DNA from: Neobacillus niacini
GTDB lineage: Bacteria > Bacillota > Bacilli > Bacillales > Cytobacillaceae
NCBI RefSeq assembly: GCF_023715415.1
Contig: NZ_JAMBOB010000010.1
Coordinates: forward strand, 1 to 64,000
DNA length: 64,000 nucleotides
Reading direction: 5' to 3'
The position numbers and the translations under genes were made by a program. The notes below the pieces were generated by a model that saw nothing but the letters and a program-made list of their open reading frames with translations, was not told the origin of the DNA and ran no database searches. How positions within the stretch are numbered: the stretch's first letter is position 1; each line of letters starts with the position of its first letter. Of this stretch, positions 54,552 to 62,375 are shown one piece after another.

Positions 54552-55652
54552 CTAATCTCCTCCCTTCTTCAATTGAAGTCCATTTTTCTGATTACTTTCT
54601 AACACAAGGTTAGCTTTACGGAAATGAACTTTAGCACCATAGGCACCCAATCTGTGACTAACTCTCCGGCACTCTGAACACAGGTCTGAAAAATGCAGTG
54701 TTGTGTGATCAATCGGAACAGACAAATGTCTTTTTTCTAAAGCTAATTGAACATCCTTGATTTGTGTAGCCGTCGCATATTCTATCCCACATCTAGCGCA
54801 TTCCTTCTGTTCTCCCATTGCATGGTACATCGGTACAATGACAGCTAAAAATCGAAGCGGCAGATGCCAGAACTTACTGAATGGAAAATATAACAGAAAA
54901 ACAATGACAGTTATTTGGTGTGCAAGCGCAATACCTAAGTAGAAGGCCCCCTCCATCCACAATGCAGAAACCGTGAGTAAGGAACCAGTTATTGAGATTG
55001 CTATTAGTAGAAAGAGTGGAAAGAAATCATATTCTTTTGATTGCTCAACAATCTTTTTTTCGTCTGTTACTCTTCGATAAAGCGCCATCCCGCAGCCAAT
55101 AATGACAGCAATACCTGTCCAATTTAATCCGTGATAAATGGCAATAGCGAGAGGTGAGTCAACTCCCATTCGAAACATTGGAATCCCAAAAACCACTGCT
55201 GCATACGTTTTAGGTTCTACTAATTCAAAATGAAGCCAGTTAAGTACAAGGGAAAAGGTAATCGCAAAGGAGAAGATGACTCCCCAAGAAATGAACATAT
55301 GCTGTGCCCAGCGATAAACAGATCGATTTCTTATAAACCTTTGCTCTCCGATATTGGTGTATAAAGTCTTAAATACGAATGTAAGCCCTTTAGCACTAAA
55401 CATCATTTTGAAACCTTGCTTCCACAGCCTTCTAGTTGGAGGACGAAGGGTCCACGAGGTGATTCTGATTGTCAAGAGTACAAAGCACAAAACAGTTGCC
55501 CACAAATACCCATATAAGGCCATATCGAAATATCCAAATTGTTCTGATCCGATATAAACAGAAAAGAATAAAATTACTAACACGATAAAAACATTTCGTG
55601 CTGATTTCTTTGAAAAAAGCAATGAATCTTCTTCATATGGATAAAAGTTCAT
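54552..55652 (-). CDS. Cytochrome b-like membrane subunit (NarI/HdrE-like)
   Basis: The 366-residue membrane protein has about six hydrophobic helices between residues 20 and 290. Histidines suited to haem b (WAQHMF, IYHGLNW, LAHQITV, FWHLP) lie in or near them. A cytoplasmic tail carries two cysteine pairs (CARC near 287 and CSEC near 325) that may bind zinc or a cluster. It resembles NarI-type quinone-linked subunits. It is the first gene of the module (54552-51117), four bases upstream of the molybdenum subunit gene. AAAGGAG precedes the ATG. Confidence 0.82.
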   Translation of the reverse strand: MNFYPYEEDSLLFSKKSARNVFIVLVILFFSVYIGSEQFGYFDMALYGYLWATVLCFVLLTIRITSWTLRPPTRRLWKQGFKMMFSAKGLTFVFKTLYTNIGEQRFIRNRSVYRWAQHMFISWGVIFSFAITFSLVLNWLHFELVEPKTYAAVVFGIPMFRMGVDSPLAIAIYHGLNWTGIAVIIGCGMALYRRVTDEKKIVEQSKEYDFFPLFLLIAISITGSLLTVSALWMEGAFYLGIALAHQITVIVFLLYFPFSKFWHLPLRFLAVIVPMYHAMGEQKECARCGIEYATATQIKDVQLALEKRHLSVPIDHTTLHFSDLCSECRRVSHRLGAYGAKVHFRKANLVLESNQKNGLQLKKGGD

Positions 55653-55797
55653 ACGCCAAACTCCTTTACTCTTTGTCTCGTTTAGTATGCCAAGGGAATA
55701 TAAAAAAATCCCCAGTAATTTAACATATACAGGGAATTGATATTCGACTGTGGTAGAATAAAAGGAAGATTAGATTATACATAGAGGGACGGATTTG

Positions 55798-56385
55798 ATG
55801 GTGAAGAGGAAGACATTTTTTGCGGTCATAGGCTTGCTTACACTCAGTGTGCTACTATACTTCGCTTTCTTACATTCTAAGATTAGGGACCACATAAATA
55901 TTGAAGTACCTTTGCATGCTGACTATATCATTATTCTTGGGGCACGAGTTAAAGGTGAAATACCTTCACTGGCTCTTCAATATCGGATTGATGCAGCGGC
56001 AAATTATATGAAGAAAAATGAAGATACCATTGCAATTGCATCAGGAGGACAAGGACCAGGAGAAGATATCACTGAGGCGGAAGCGATTAAAAGAGGTTTA
56101 CTTAAACATGGAGTTGATAGAAATAGAATATTAATAGAAGATAAATCAACAGACACAGTTGAAAATATCACTTTTTCAAAAAAGCTCATTCCAGATCATC
56201 TCGAAACTGGATTGCTCGTAACGAACGATTTTCATCTTTATCGAGCCAAGTCCATTGCTAAAAATCAGGGTTTGAATTTACAAGGAATTCCCGCAGAAAC
56301 TCCGACAGTGGCCATCCCAAAATCATACACAAGGGAGTACCTCGCGATAACCAAATATTATCTAGTAACATTCTTTAAAAAGTAG
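55798..56385 (+). CDS. YdcF/SanA-like DUF218 protein
   Basis: A 195-residue protein with one N-terminal membrane helix (residues 6-24) and an extracytoplasmic DUF218 domain containing DYIIILGARVKG, IASGGQGPGEDITEAE, STDTVENITFSKK and TNDFHLYRAKSIA. Members affect envelope permeability or cell-wall precursors. ATG at 55798 follows GAGGGACG. It is convergent with the diguanylate cyclase gene. Confidence 0.88.
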   Translation: MVKRKTFFAVIGLLTLSVLLYFAFLHSKIRDHINIEVPLHADYIIILGARVKGEIPSLALQYRIDAAANYMKKNEDTIAIASGGQGPGEDITEAEAIKRGLLKHGVDRNRILIEDKSTDTVENITFSKKLIPDHLETGLLVTNDFHLYRAKSIAKNQGLNLQGIPAETPTVAIPKSYTREYLAITKYYLVTFFKK

Positions 56386-56417
56386 AAACCGGCTAATTCA
56401 GTATTAGCCGGTTTTTT
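56386..56417. terminator. Bidirectional terminator between the DUF218 and GGDEF genes
   Basis: Perfect stem AAACCGGCTAAT with ATTAGCCGGTTT, T6 tail; it overlaps the last GGDEF codons. Confidence 0.93.
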
Positions 56418-57729
56418 GATCATTATAAATTTGATAATTATTTTTCCCTTTTTTCTTTGCTTCATATAAAGCAAGGTCAGCGTTTTTAAATAGTGTTTTT
56501 TCTTCTAAGTCAAATTGGTTGTAAAATGATATTCCAATACTTGAAGTGATTTTTACGTTTTCATTGGCAACAATCCACTCATCACCTAGACATTGTTGGA
56601 TTCTATCAGCTATTTCTATAACCTTTGTTTTTTCTGTCAACTCAGGTATTAGTATGACGAATTCATCTCCTCCAATTCTTGCAAGGAAGTCATTTTTTCT
56701 AATCGCTTTTTTAACGCGCATGGCAAATTCCTTTAACACCTCATCACCAATGTCATGTCCATAGGTATCATTAATTTCTTTAAAATGATCAATATCAAGG
56801 ACAAAGACTGAAAGCAGCAGGTTCGTTCGTTTTGCTTTTTCCATCTCTGTTTTAAGACATTGTGAAAAGTAAGTTCTATTAGGAATACCCGTTAATGGGT
56901 CATGAAGAGCTAACTCTTTTAATTTATCTTCATATTTCTTTCTTTGCGTGATGTTTTTGTAGGCAACTACACCCCCATCCCAATCACCATTGTGATCAAA
57001 GAGAGGTGAAAACGAGCCAAGAAAATATATCATTTCACCACTTTTTGTCATTCGTTTTACCTCATGAGAAGTCACTGTCTCGCCGCTTTTTACTCTTTCA
57101 ATGACTTTTCTAAGGTCTTCTTTATCCTCTTCTGGGATAAAACTGATGGACTTTTTCTTTACCAGATCTTCTGCTGTCCAGCCTAATAATTTTTCGAATG
57201 CTTTATTAACGGATACTATATTTTCATTTTTATCAAATGTAAACATGACATCCGCAACACTATTCCAGACGAGCTCAAAGCGATCTTTTATCCTTCGTAT
57301 TTCATACTCCTTTTCTCTTTGTTCTGTTAAATCACGGACGATAGCTAACAAATGGGTACACTCGCCGTCTTGATTGAACACAGGTGTGATCGTCGATTCC
57401 CAATAAATGATTCCATGATTATTGTTTTCGAGAAGAGGCGAAACACTAACCATATCCTCGTATTTGATGGGCCTTTTCTTTTCCATTGCTTCTTCGTATT
57501 TTCCCTTGATAATTTGGTAAGCATTATTTGGAAGAACCTCTTCTATCTGTTTGCCAAAACATTCATTTGTTAATCCGTAAAGGTCTTTAGCTGGTTTATT
57601 TAAAATAACATAGCTTAATGATTTATCTTGATTTACTTTTGTCAAAAAGACCAAATCAGTCATATTATTAATCAATTGATAAAATAGATTAAGCCTATTC
57701 AAAATCTCTAAACTGTATTTTTCAGCCAT
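56404..57729 (-). CDS. PAS-PAS-GGDEF diguanylate cyclase
   Basis: A 441-residue cytoplasmic protein with two PAS domains (about residues 15-135 and 145-265, each ending in a PAC-like segment such as HLLAIVRDLTEQREKE and VVAYKNITQRKK) and a GGDEF domain (about 275-435). The active site ARIGGDEFV is intact and an RxxD inhibitory site (RKND) lies five residues before it. It should make c-di-GMP in response to an internal ligand or redox signal. ATG at 57729 follows AAAGGCG; an in-frame ATG at 57771 is not preceded by one. Confidence 0.94.
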   Translation of the reverse strand: MAEKYSLEILNRLNLFYQLINNMTDLVFLTKVNQDKSLSYVILNKPAKDLYGLTNECFGKQIEEVLPNNAYQIIKGKYEEAMEKKRPIKYEDMVSVSPLLENNNHGIIYWESTITPVFNQDGECTHLLAIVRDLTEQREKEYEIRRIKDRFELVWNSVADVMFTFDKNENIVSVNKAFEKLLGWTAEDLVKKKSISFIPEEDKEDLRKVIERVKSGETVTSHEVKRMTKSGEMIYFLGSFSPLFDHNGDWDGGVVAYKNITQRKKYEDKLKELALHDPLTGIPNRTYFSQCLKTEMEKAKRTNLLLSVFVLDIDHFKEINDTYGHDIGDEVLKEFAMRVKKAIRKNDFLARIGGDEFVILIPELTEKTKVIEIADRIQQCLGDEWIVANENVKITSSIGISFYNQFDLEEKTLFKNADLALYEAKKKGKNNYQIYNDQKTG

Positions 57730-57789
57730 AATTTTCGCCTTTCTATTGTAAGTTCTTTTTTTATTCTGCACTATTGCTCTGAAAATATA

Positions 57790-57821
57790 AAAAGCTCACC
57801 CAAAACGATTATTGGGTGAGC
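57790..57821 (-). terminator. Terminator of the TipAS-type regulator gene
   Basis: Perfect stem GCTCACCCAA with TTGGGTGAGC and a TTTTTA tail on the minus strand. Confidence 0.9.
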
Positions 57822-57829
57822 ATTAACCA

Positions 57830-58594
57830 TTAGTTTTTTAGACCTGTATAGACATGAATCGCATCCCTTAGGAATATTGCGGTTCCAGGTTGTTTTTTGT
57901 CATAATAAGCTGTAAACCTTTCATCATCCACATACATTTGAGCTAATCCTGCATGGGCTTCCTCGCTGTATTCTTTCCAATAATAGCTTAGCCATTGCTT
58001 ATGGAGATGTGCCGCCTTTTGTGCTAACTCATCTGCAGGGTCTCCTGTTTTAAATGCTTCAGCTAAAGTAGTGTGGATTTGTTCAGCTAAAGCTGTTACT
58101 TCTTCGTATTGTTCCTGAGTCATATTCATTACTTTTGCATTAGACGCTTCAACTGTATCCTTGCCATATTTTTCACGGATTTCTTTTCCATATTTCTTCT
58201 CGTTATCTTCAATCATTTTCTTTTTAAATCCTTCAAATTTCTCTTTATTTGACATGGTTATTCTCCCTTCCGTAAGTGCTATTGTTTTATCGACATTGGC
58301 GATTAATAAATCTAGTTGTTCCTTCTTTTCGAGGAGTTTTTCACGATGCTCCCGCAGTGCTTTAGCCCCATCAAAGGTCGGTGCCGTTACAATGTCCTTG
58401 ATGCTGTCTAAACCGACTCCTAGTTCTCGATAGAATAAGATTTGCTGCAAGCGATTCACTTCCGCCTGACCATAGATCCGATATCCTGATGAATTGATTC
58501 TTGCCGGCTTAAGAATTCCAATTTCATCATAATATCTCAATGTTCGGGTGCTAACACCTGCGAGACTAGCAAGTTTTTGTATTGTATATTCCAT
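57830..58594 (-). CDS. MerR-family regulator with TipAS domain (Mta-like)
   Basis: The 254-residue regulator has a MerR winged helix at residues 1-70 (YTIQKLASLAGVSTRTLRYY), a dimerisation helix (about 75-110) and a TipAS antibiotic-binding domain (about 130-250, with HKQWLSYYWKEYSEEAHAGLAQMYVDDERFTAYYD). B. subtilis Mta, of this class, activates multidrug exporters and its own gene. A promoter with a 19-bp spacer and MerR dyad is directly upstream. GAGAGGATC precedes the ATG. Confidence 0.93.
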   Translation of the reverse strand: MEYTIQKLASLAGVSTRTLRYYDEIGILKPARINSSGYRIYGQAEVNRLQQILFYRELGVGLDSIKDIVTAPTFDGAKALREHREKLLEKKEQLDLLIANVDKTIALTEGRITMSNKEKFEGFKKKMIEDNEKKYGKEIREKYGKDTVEASNAKVMNMTQEQYEEVTALAEQIHTTLAEAFKTGDPADELAQKAAHLHKQWLSYYWKEYSEEAHAGLAQMYVDDERFTAYYDKKQPGTAIFLRDAIHVYTGLKN

Positions 58595-58615
58595 GTGATC
58601 CTCTCCTCATAAACA

Positions 58616-58646
58616 ACAATACACCTTTACGCAACGGTAAGGTCAA
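58616..58646 (-). promoter_or_regulatory. MerR-type promoter with 19-bp spacer
   Basis: On the minus strand TTGACC (58641-58646) and TATTGT (58616-58621) are 19 bp apart. The spacer carries the dyad ACCTTAC-CGTTGC-GTAAAGGT (58623-58643). Overlong spacer and dyad are the hallmark of promoters activated by DNA distortion by MerR proteins; the gene is probably autoregulated. Confidence 0.88.
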
Positions 58647-58678
58647 TACCTTAGTCTGCCTATTTTTTAAAAAATAAA

Positions 58679-58711
58679 GCCAGTCATTGCTGCGAAAAGA
58701 CAATGGCTGGC
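58679..58711 (-). terminator. Terminator of desKR
   Basis: Stem GCCAGCCATTG with CAATGACTGGC (one G-T pair) and a TTTATTTTTT tail on the minus strand. Confidence 0.88.
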
Positions 58712-58755
58712 CAAATAGATTATTCAATTTCTGCTAAGGCTGTTTCCTGATCGAC

Positions 58756-59355
58756 CTATTTGAACCAGCCTTTTTCTTTGGATTGTTTGATGGCTTCGAT
58801 TCGGTTTTTGACGTCTAGTTTGTCTAGTATGGTGGAGATATAATTACGGACGGTACCTGTTTTGATGCTGAGTTGCTCTGCGATTTCTTGAGTGTTTTTG
58901 CCATCAGCGACGAGTTCGAGTACTTCTTTTTCACGGTCTGTTAGTGGGTTTTCTTCGGAGTAAACATCGTCCATAAGCTCAGGGGCGTATATCCGTTTTC
59001 CTTCCATTACCCGTCGGATGGAGCTTGCCAGCTCCTCGCTTGGACTATCCTTTAACAGATAGCCTCTAACTCCTGCTTTTAGGGCACGTTGAAAATAACC
59101 TGTTCGAGCAAATGTAGTTAATATGATTACTTTGCAATCTAAACCTTTTACCTCTTCAGCCGCTTCCAGTCCTGTTTTTCCTGGCATTTCGATGTCCATA
59201 ATGCAAATATCAGGCTGATGCTTCCTTACTAAAGCCACCGCCTCTTCCCCATTTGAAGCTTTGCCAACCACTTCCATATCCTCTTCCAAATTTAGAAGCG
59301 AACCGAAGGCGCCCAACAGCATTTGCTGGTCTTCCGCTATTACAATTCTAATCAT
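58756..59355 (-). CDS. desR: Response regulator DesR
   Basis: A 199-residue NarL-type regulator: receiver domain with the phospho-acceptor Asp in CIMDIEMPG (about residue 54) and a C-terminal LuxR helix-turn-helix (LTDREKEVLELVADGKNTQEI). Adjacency to desK and des identifies it as DesR, which activates des in the cold. Three bases separate it from desK. A DesR-like site lies in front of des. Confidence 0.95.
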   Translation of the reverse strand: MIRIVIAEDQQMLLGAFGSLLNLEEDMEVVGKASNGEEAVALVRKHQPDICIMDIEMPGKTGLEAAEEVKGLDCKVIILTTFARTGYFQRALKAGVRGYLLKDSPSEELASSIRRVMEGKRIYAPELMDDVYSEENPLTDREKEVLELVADGKNTQEIAEQLSIKTGTVRNYISTILDKLDVKNRIEAIKQSKEKGWFK

Positions 59356-59358
59356 ATT

Positions 59359-60492
59359 TTACGCCTCCTCCTTAATTGACGGCTTAACGTCATTGGGCAC
59401 TCTAATTATTAAAGTTGTTCCTTCTTTTGTTAGAAGCTCTAAGCTGCCATTAATAAACTCCAGGCGTTCTTTCATTCCTAGTAGCCCGCTTCCTCTCATT
59501 TCTTTATCATCTTCGCTTTTAAACACTCCATTATCATGGATGGTCAACACCATTTCCTTCCACGATTGCACAATGGATACAGAACAAGAGCTGGCACCAC
59601 TATGTTTAACAACATTATTAACTGCCTCTTTCAAACACATGCTAAGAATGTTTTCAGTCAATAAAGGAACATTTTTCAAGGAAATTTCCTGGTCTCCTTC
59701 GAAGTTTATTTCGGCAGCCTTCAATATTTGTTTCACCCGGATAATCTCATCTTTTAACCTGATTCCTCTCATTGAAGAAACCATTTTTCTCACTTCACTT
59801 AACGCGGTTCTTGCTGTTTGCTGCACGTCTTTTAATTCACTACGTGCCTGCTCAGGGTCTTTGGTGATTAATCTTCTGGCTAAATCACTTTTTAAGCCAA
59901 TCAGCGAGAGCTTTTGGCCTAATGTGTCATGTAGGTCGCGGGCAATCCGCTGACGCTCCTCTAACTTTACCAACTCTGAAATGCGCTTATTGGCATCCTC
60001 AAGCTTTTCCTCCAACTGGCCCATTTCCTTCTTATTATGAATATTGAAAGGCAGCAAAATGACACTTATCCAAATGATAATGACAAAAGGCAATTGCTTG
60101 AGAAAAAACTCATCCTGCTGGACAATGCTGAAATTAATAGAGGCGGATGTACTAATCAAATGAATAAAATATAAGGTTAAAAACGTTACTCGCTCCTTGA
60201 TATTTCCAATAAAATAGGAAAGAAAAAAAGCAAAATACACATAGCTAAAAAGGCTGGTTGATGTAATTGAGATACCTATTAAGATGAAGGTCCAGAGATA
60301 AACCGGCCACCCTTTCGAAATGAAAGCAATCCGATAGAAGATAAAAAAGAGAATGGTAAGGATAATCCCAACAACGATTTTTATAGGCGAGGATGTTTGG
60401 AAAATAAAATAAAAGGGCAATATGCAAAGAATGGTCCAAATATATGGTGATATGCCGCTATTTTTCTGGAATGTCATATACCTTTTAATCAT
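59359..60492 (-). CDS. desK: Membrane thermosensor histidine kinase DesK
   Basis: The 377-residue kinase has about five hydrophobic helices in its first 150 residues, a coiled linker (KEMGQLEEKLEDANKRISEL), the HisKA_3 phospho-histidine in RQRIARDLHDTLGQKLS (about residue 195) and an ATPase domain with RGSGLLGMKER. It senses membrane thickness and controls DesR. GAGGTT precedes the ATG. Transcription may come from des despite the hairpin after des, or from a promoter not clearly seen. Confidence 0.94.
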   Translation of the reverse strand: MIKRYMTFQKNSGISPYIWTILCILPFYFIFQTSSPIKIVVGIILTILFFIFYRIAFISKGWPVYLWTFILIGISITSTSLFSYVYFAFFLSYFIGNIKERVTFLTLYFIHLISTSASINFSIVQQDEFFLKQLPFVIIIWISVILLPFNIHNKKEMGQLEEKLEDANKRISELVKLEERQRIARDLHDTLGQKLSLIGLKSDLARRLITKDPEQARSELKDVQQTARTALSEVRKMVSSMRGIRLKDEIIRVKQILKAAEINFEGDQEISLKNVPLLTENILSMCLKEAVNNVVKHSGASSCSVSIVQSWKEMVLTIHDNGVFKSEDDKEMRGSGLLGMKERLEFINGSLELLTKEGTTLIIRVPNDVKPSIKEEA

Positions 60493-60605
60493 AGTAGAAC
60501 CTCATTTTCAGTAATAAAAGTTTATAACCTTAATATTACCACAATTACCCACTCTCTTCATTTACTACTATTTATTCGACCCCTGCCATTCTTTAGAACA
60601 GAAAT

Positions 60606-60634
60606 AACGACAAGCCCAATACAGGGCTTGTCGT
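60606..60634. terminator. Terminator between des and desK
   Basis: Perfect stem CGACAAGCCC with GGGCTTGTCG; on the minus strand it is followed by TTATTTCTGTTC, only moderately T-rich, so some read-through into desKR is likely. Confidence 0.82.
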
Positions 60635-60635
60635 T

Positions 60636-61667
60636 TCATACTTTCTCCGCTCTAAGAAACTTTTTCTGTTCTTTTACTAGCACTTTAATTTCCTTAAAGC
60701 CAACAAACTTCTTGTTTTGTTCATCGAAAAGGCGGAATTTAAGCGAACTTAGACTGGTTGCTAATGTAATGGTTGGAACATTTTGCAAGGGCAGTGTATT
60801 ATTATGAGCTTCTTCTAGCTTGTAATTGGGTACCCTCGGGCTTAAATGGTGAACATGGTGATAGCCAATATTTCCAGTTAACCACTGTAAAACCTTTGGA
60901 AGTTTATAGAAGGAACTGCCTTCAACCGCTGCTTTCACATATTCCCAATGTTTATCTTCCTCAAAGTATGAATCTTCGAAGGTATGCTGCACATAAAACA
61001 ACCATATTCCCAGCGAACCAGATAGTAAAAAGATAGGGCCTTGTACCAATAGGAATTGCTCCCAACCAAGCGTGAAGCATAGTACAGCTATTAAAGCAGC
61101 AATCCCTGTATTGGTTATATAGGTGTTCATACGTTCATTAAACCGTGCACCTTTTCGATTAAAGCGGTTTTTAAGCAAGAATACGTATATAGGTCCTAAT
61201 CCAAACATTACAAGTGGGTTCCGATACAACCGATATTTTAATCTTTCCCATGTTGAAGCAGCTAAATATTCTTCCACTGTCAATACCCAGATATCACCCG
61301 TTCCCCGCTTATCTAAATTACTGCTCGTTGCATGATGCACAGAATGGTCATGCTGCCATTGGTGATAGGGAAAAACAGTCAATATTCCTGTAATCGTTCC
61401 AAGAATTGTGTTTGCTTTCCGGTTCTTAAAAAAGGAGTGATGACAGCAATCATGAAAAATGATGAAAGTCCTCACTAAAAATCCTGATGCAAGGATAGAG
61501 ATTCCCAAAGTTAGTATGTATGAGATGGTAAGACTTTGATAAGCAAGAATCCACAGTAGAAAGAAAGGCAGCAGGGTATTTATTATCTGCCAGATGCTTG
61601 CTCGTAGATTTGATTTTTCATAAGGTGCAACTTGTTTTCGTAAATTCTTTTGGTTGTGTTCCATCAT
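60636..61667 (-). CDS. des: Acyl-lipid delta-5 fatty acid desaturase
   Basis: A 343-residue membrane desaturase with three histidine boxes, HDCCHH near residue 74, HDHSVHH near 106-112 (as QHDHSVHH) and HHVHH near 271, which hold the di-iron centre, and four hydrophobic helices. It introduces double bases... that is, double bonds into membrane lipid acyl chains after cold shock. GGAAGGGG precedes ATGATG; either ATG may start translation. A DesR-type site and its terminator frame it. Confidence 0.95.
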   Translation of the reverse strand: MMEHNQKNLRKQVAPYEKSNLRASIWQIINTLLPFFLLWILAYQSLTISYILTLGISILASGFLVRTFIIFHDCCHHSFFKNRKANTILGTITGILTVFPYHQWQHDHSVHHATSSNLDKRGTGDIWVLTVEEYLAASTWERLKYRLYRNPLVMFGLGPIYVFLLKNRFNRKGARFNERMNTYITNTGIAALIAVLCFTLGWEQFLLVQGPIFLLSGSLGIWLFYVQHTFEDSYFEEDKHWEYVKAAVEGSSFYKLPKVLQWLTGNIGYHHVHHLSPRVPNYKLEEAHNNTLPLQNVPTITLATSLSSLKFRLFDEQNKKFVGFKEIKVLVKEQKKFLRAEKV

Positions 61668-61738
61668 AACTTTATCCCCTTCCTTTTATTTGATATCAAA
61701 AGTATAACCCTAGTAATACACTCTTTTGTAGATATAGC

Positions 61739-61767
61739 TGTCATGATTTTGACATGATAAATGTCAT
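61739..61767. promoter_or_regulatory. DesR-type operator upstream of des
   Basis: Three alternating half-sites TGTCAT, TGACAT and ATGTCA occur here; 61750-61766 is a perfect TGACAT-GATAA-ATGTCA dyad. This resembles the DesR region of B. subtilis des. On the minus strand it is followed about 40 bp later by a -10-like TTATAC with no good -35, as expected for an activator-dependent promoter. Confidence 0.75.
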
Positions 61768-61789
61768 AATCCCCCTATTACACGAAGAG

Positions 61790-61818
61790 AGGAGAAGCTC
61801 AAGTTTCGAGCCTCTCCT
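61790..61818. repeat. Hairpin between the des and DoxX genes
   Basis: AGGAGAAGCTC with GAGCCTCTCCT (one mismatch) followed by CCCCTTTT on the plus strand. It lies in a divergent intergenic region, so its role as terminator is uncertain. Confidence 0.55.
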
Positions 61819-61941
61819 CCCCTTTTGGGTAGTTATATTTTCTTCTTTCAACGTCATTAATAACCCTAATTTTTAAAATTTTACTATTTCACTCATGGTA
61901 TGTCCCATCATTTGAATACATTCTATAAAGGGGGAATGGAC

Positions 61942-62307
61942 ATGAATCAATCATTGGCAACAGCAAGTTTAATCCGATATGCTGTTGCATTTGTCTTTAT
62001 TACGTCAGGTGTGATGAAATTATTCAGCACAGAACTTGCTGAAGTTTTTATCGGTTTAGGGTTGCCTTTTCCAGATATCCTGTTGTATGTGACGGCCTTT
62101 CTGGAGATAATTTGCGGCATACTTATTTTACTTAATCGCAGTGTAAAAAATGCAGTGATCCCCTTAATTGGAATCATGATTGCTGCCCTTCTGCTAACAA
62201 AGCTCCCTATCCTGCACAGCGGAATTTTACCATTTGCATTTAAAGCGAGATTAGACATTGTCATGTTAATACTTTTGTATATTCTCTATTCAAAATCACC
62301 TTCATAA
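61942..62307 (+). CDS. DoxX family membrane protein
   Basis: A 121-residue protein with four hydrophobic helices (about residues 7-25, 40-60, 67-88, 100-118) and the DoxX-like sequence RYAVAFVFITSGVMKLFS and LPFPDILLYVTAFLEIICGILIL. Some DoxX proteins take part in quinol-linked redox or thiol balance. ATG at 61942 follows AAAGGGGG; in-frame ATGs further upstream do not have one. Confidence 0.88.
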   Translation: MNQSLATASLIRYAVAFVFITSGVMKLFSTELAEVFIGLGLPFPDILLYVTAFLEIICGILILLNRSVKNAVIPLIGIMIAALLLTKLPILHSGILPFAFKARLDIVMLILLYILYSKSPS

Positions 62308-62316
62308 GTGCTTATT

Positions 62317-62350
62317 ACCAGATTGTTATACTCAATCTGGTTATTTTTTT
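62317..62350 (+). terminator. Terminator of the DoxX gene
   Basis: Perfect stem ACCAGATTG with CAATCTGGT, then TATTTTTTT. Confidence 0.92.
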
Positions 62351-62375
62351 ATGATAAAATAAAGAAAAATGCGGA

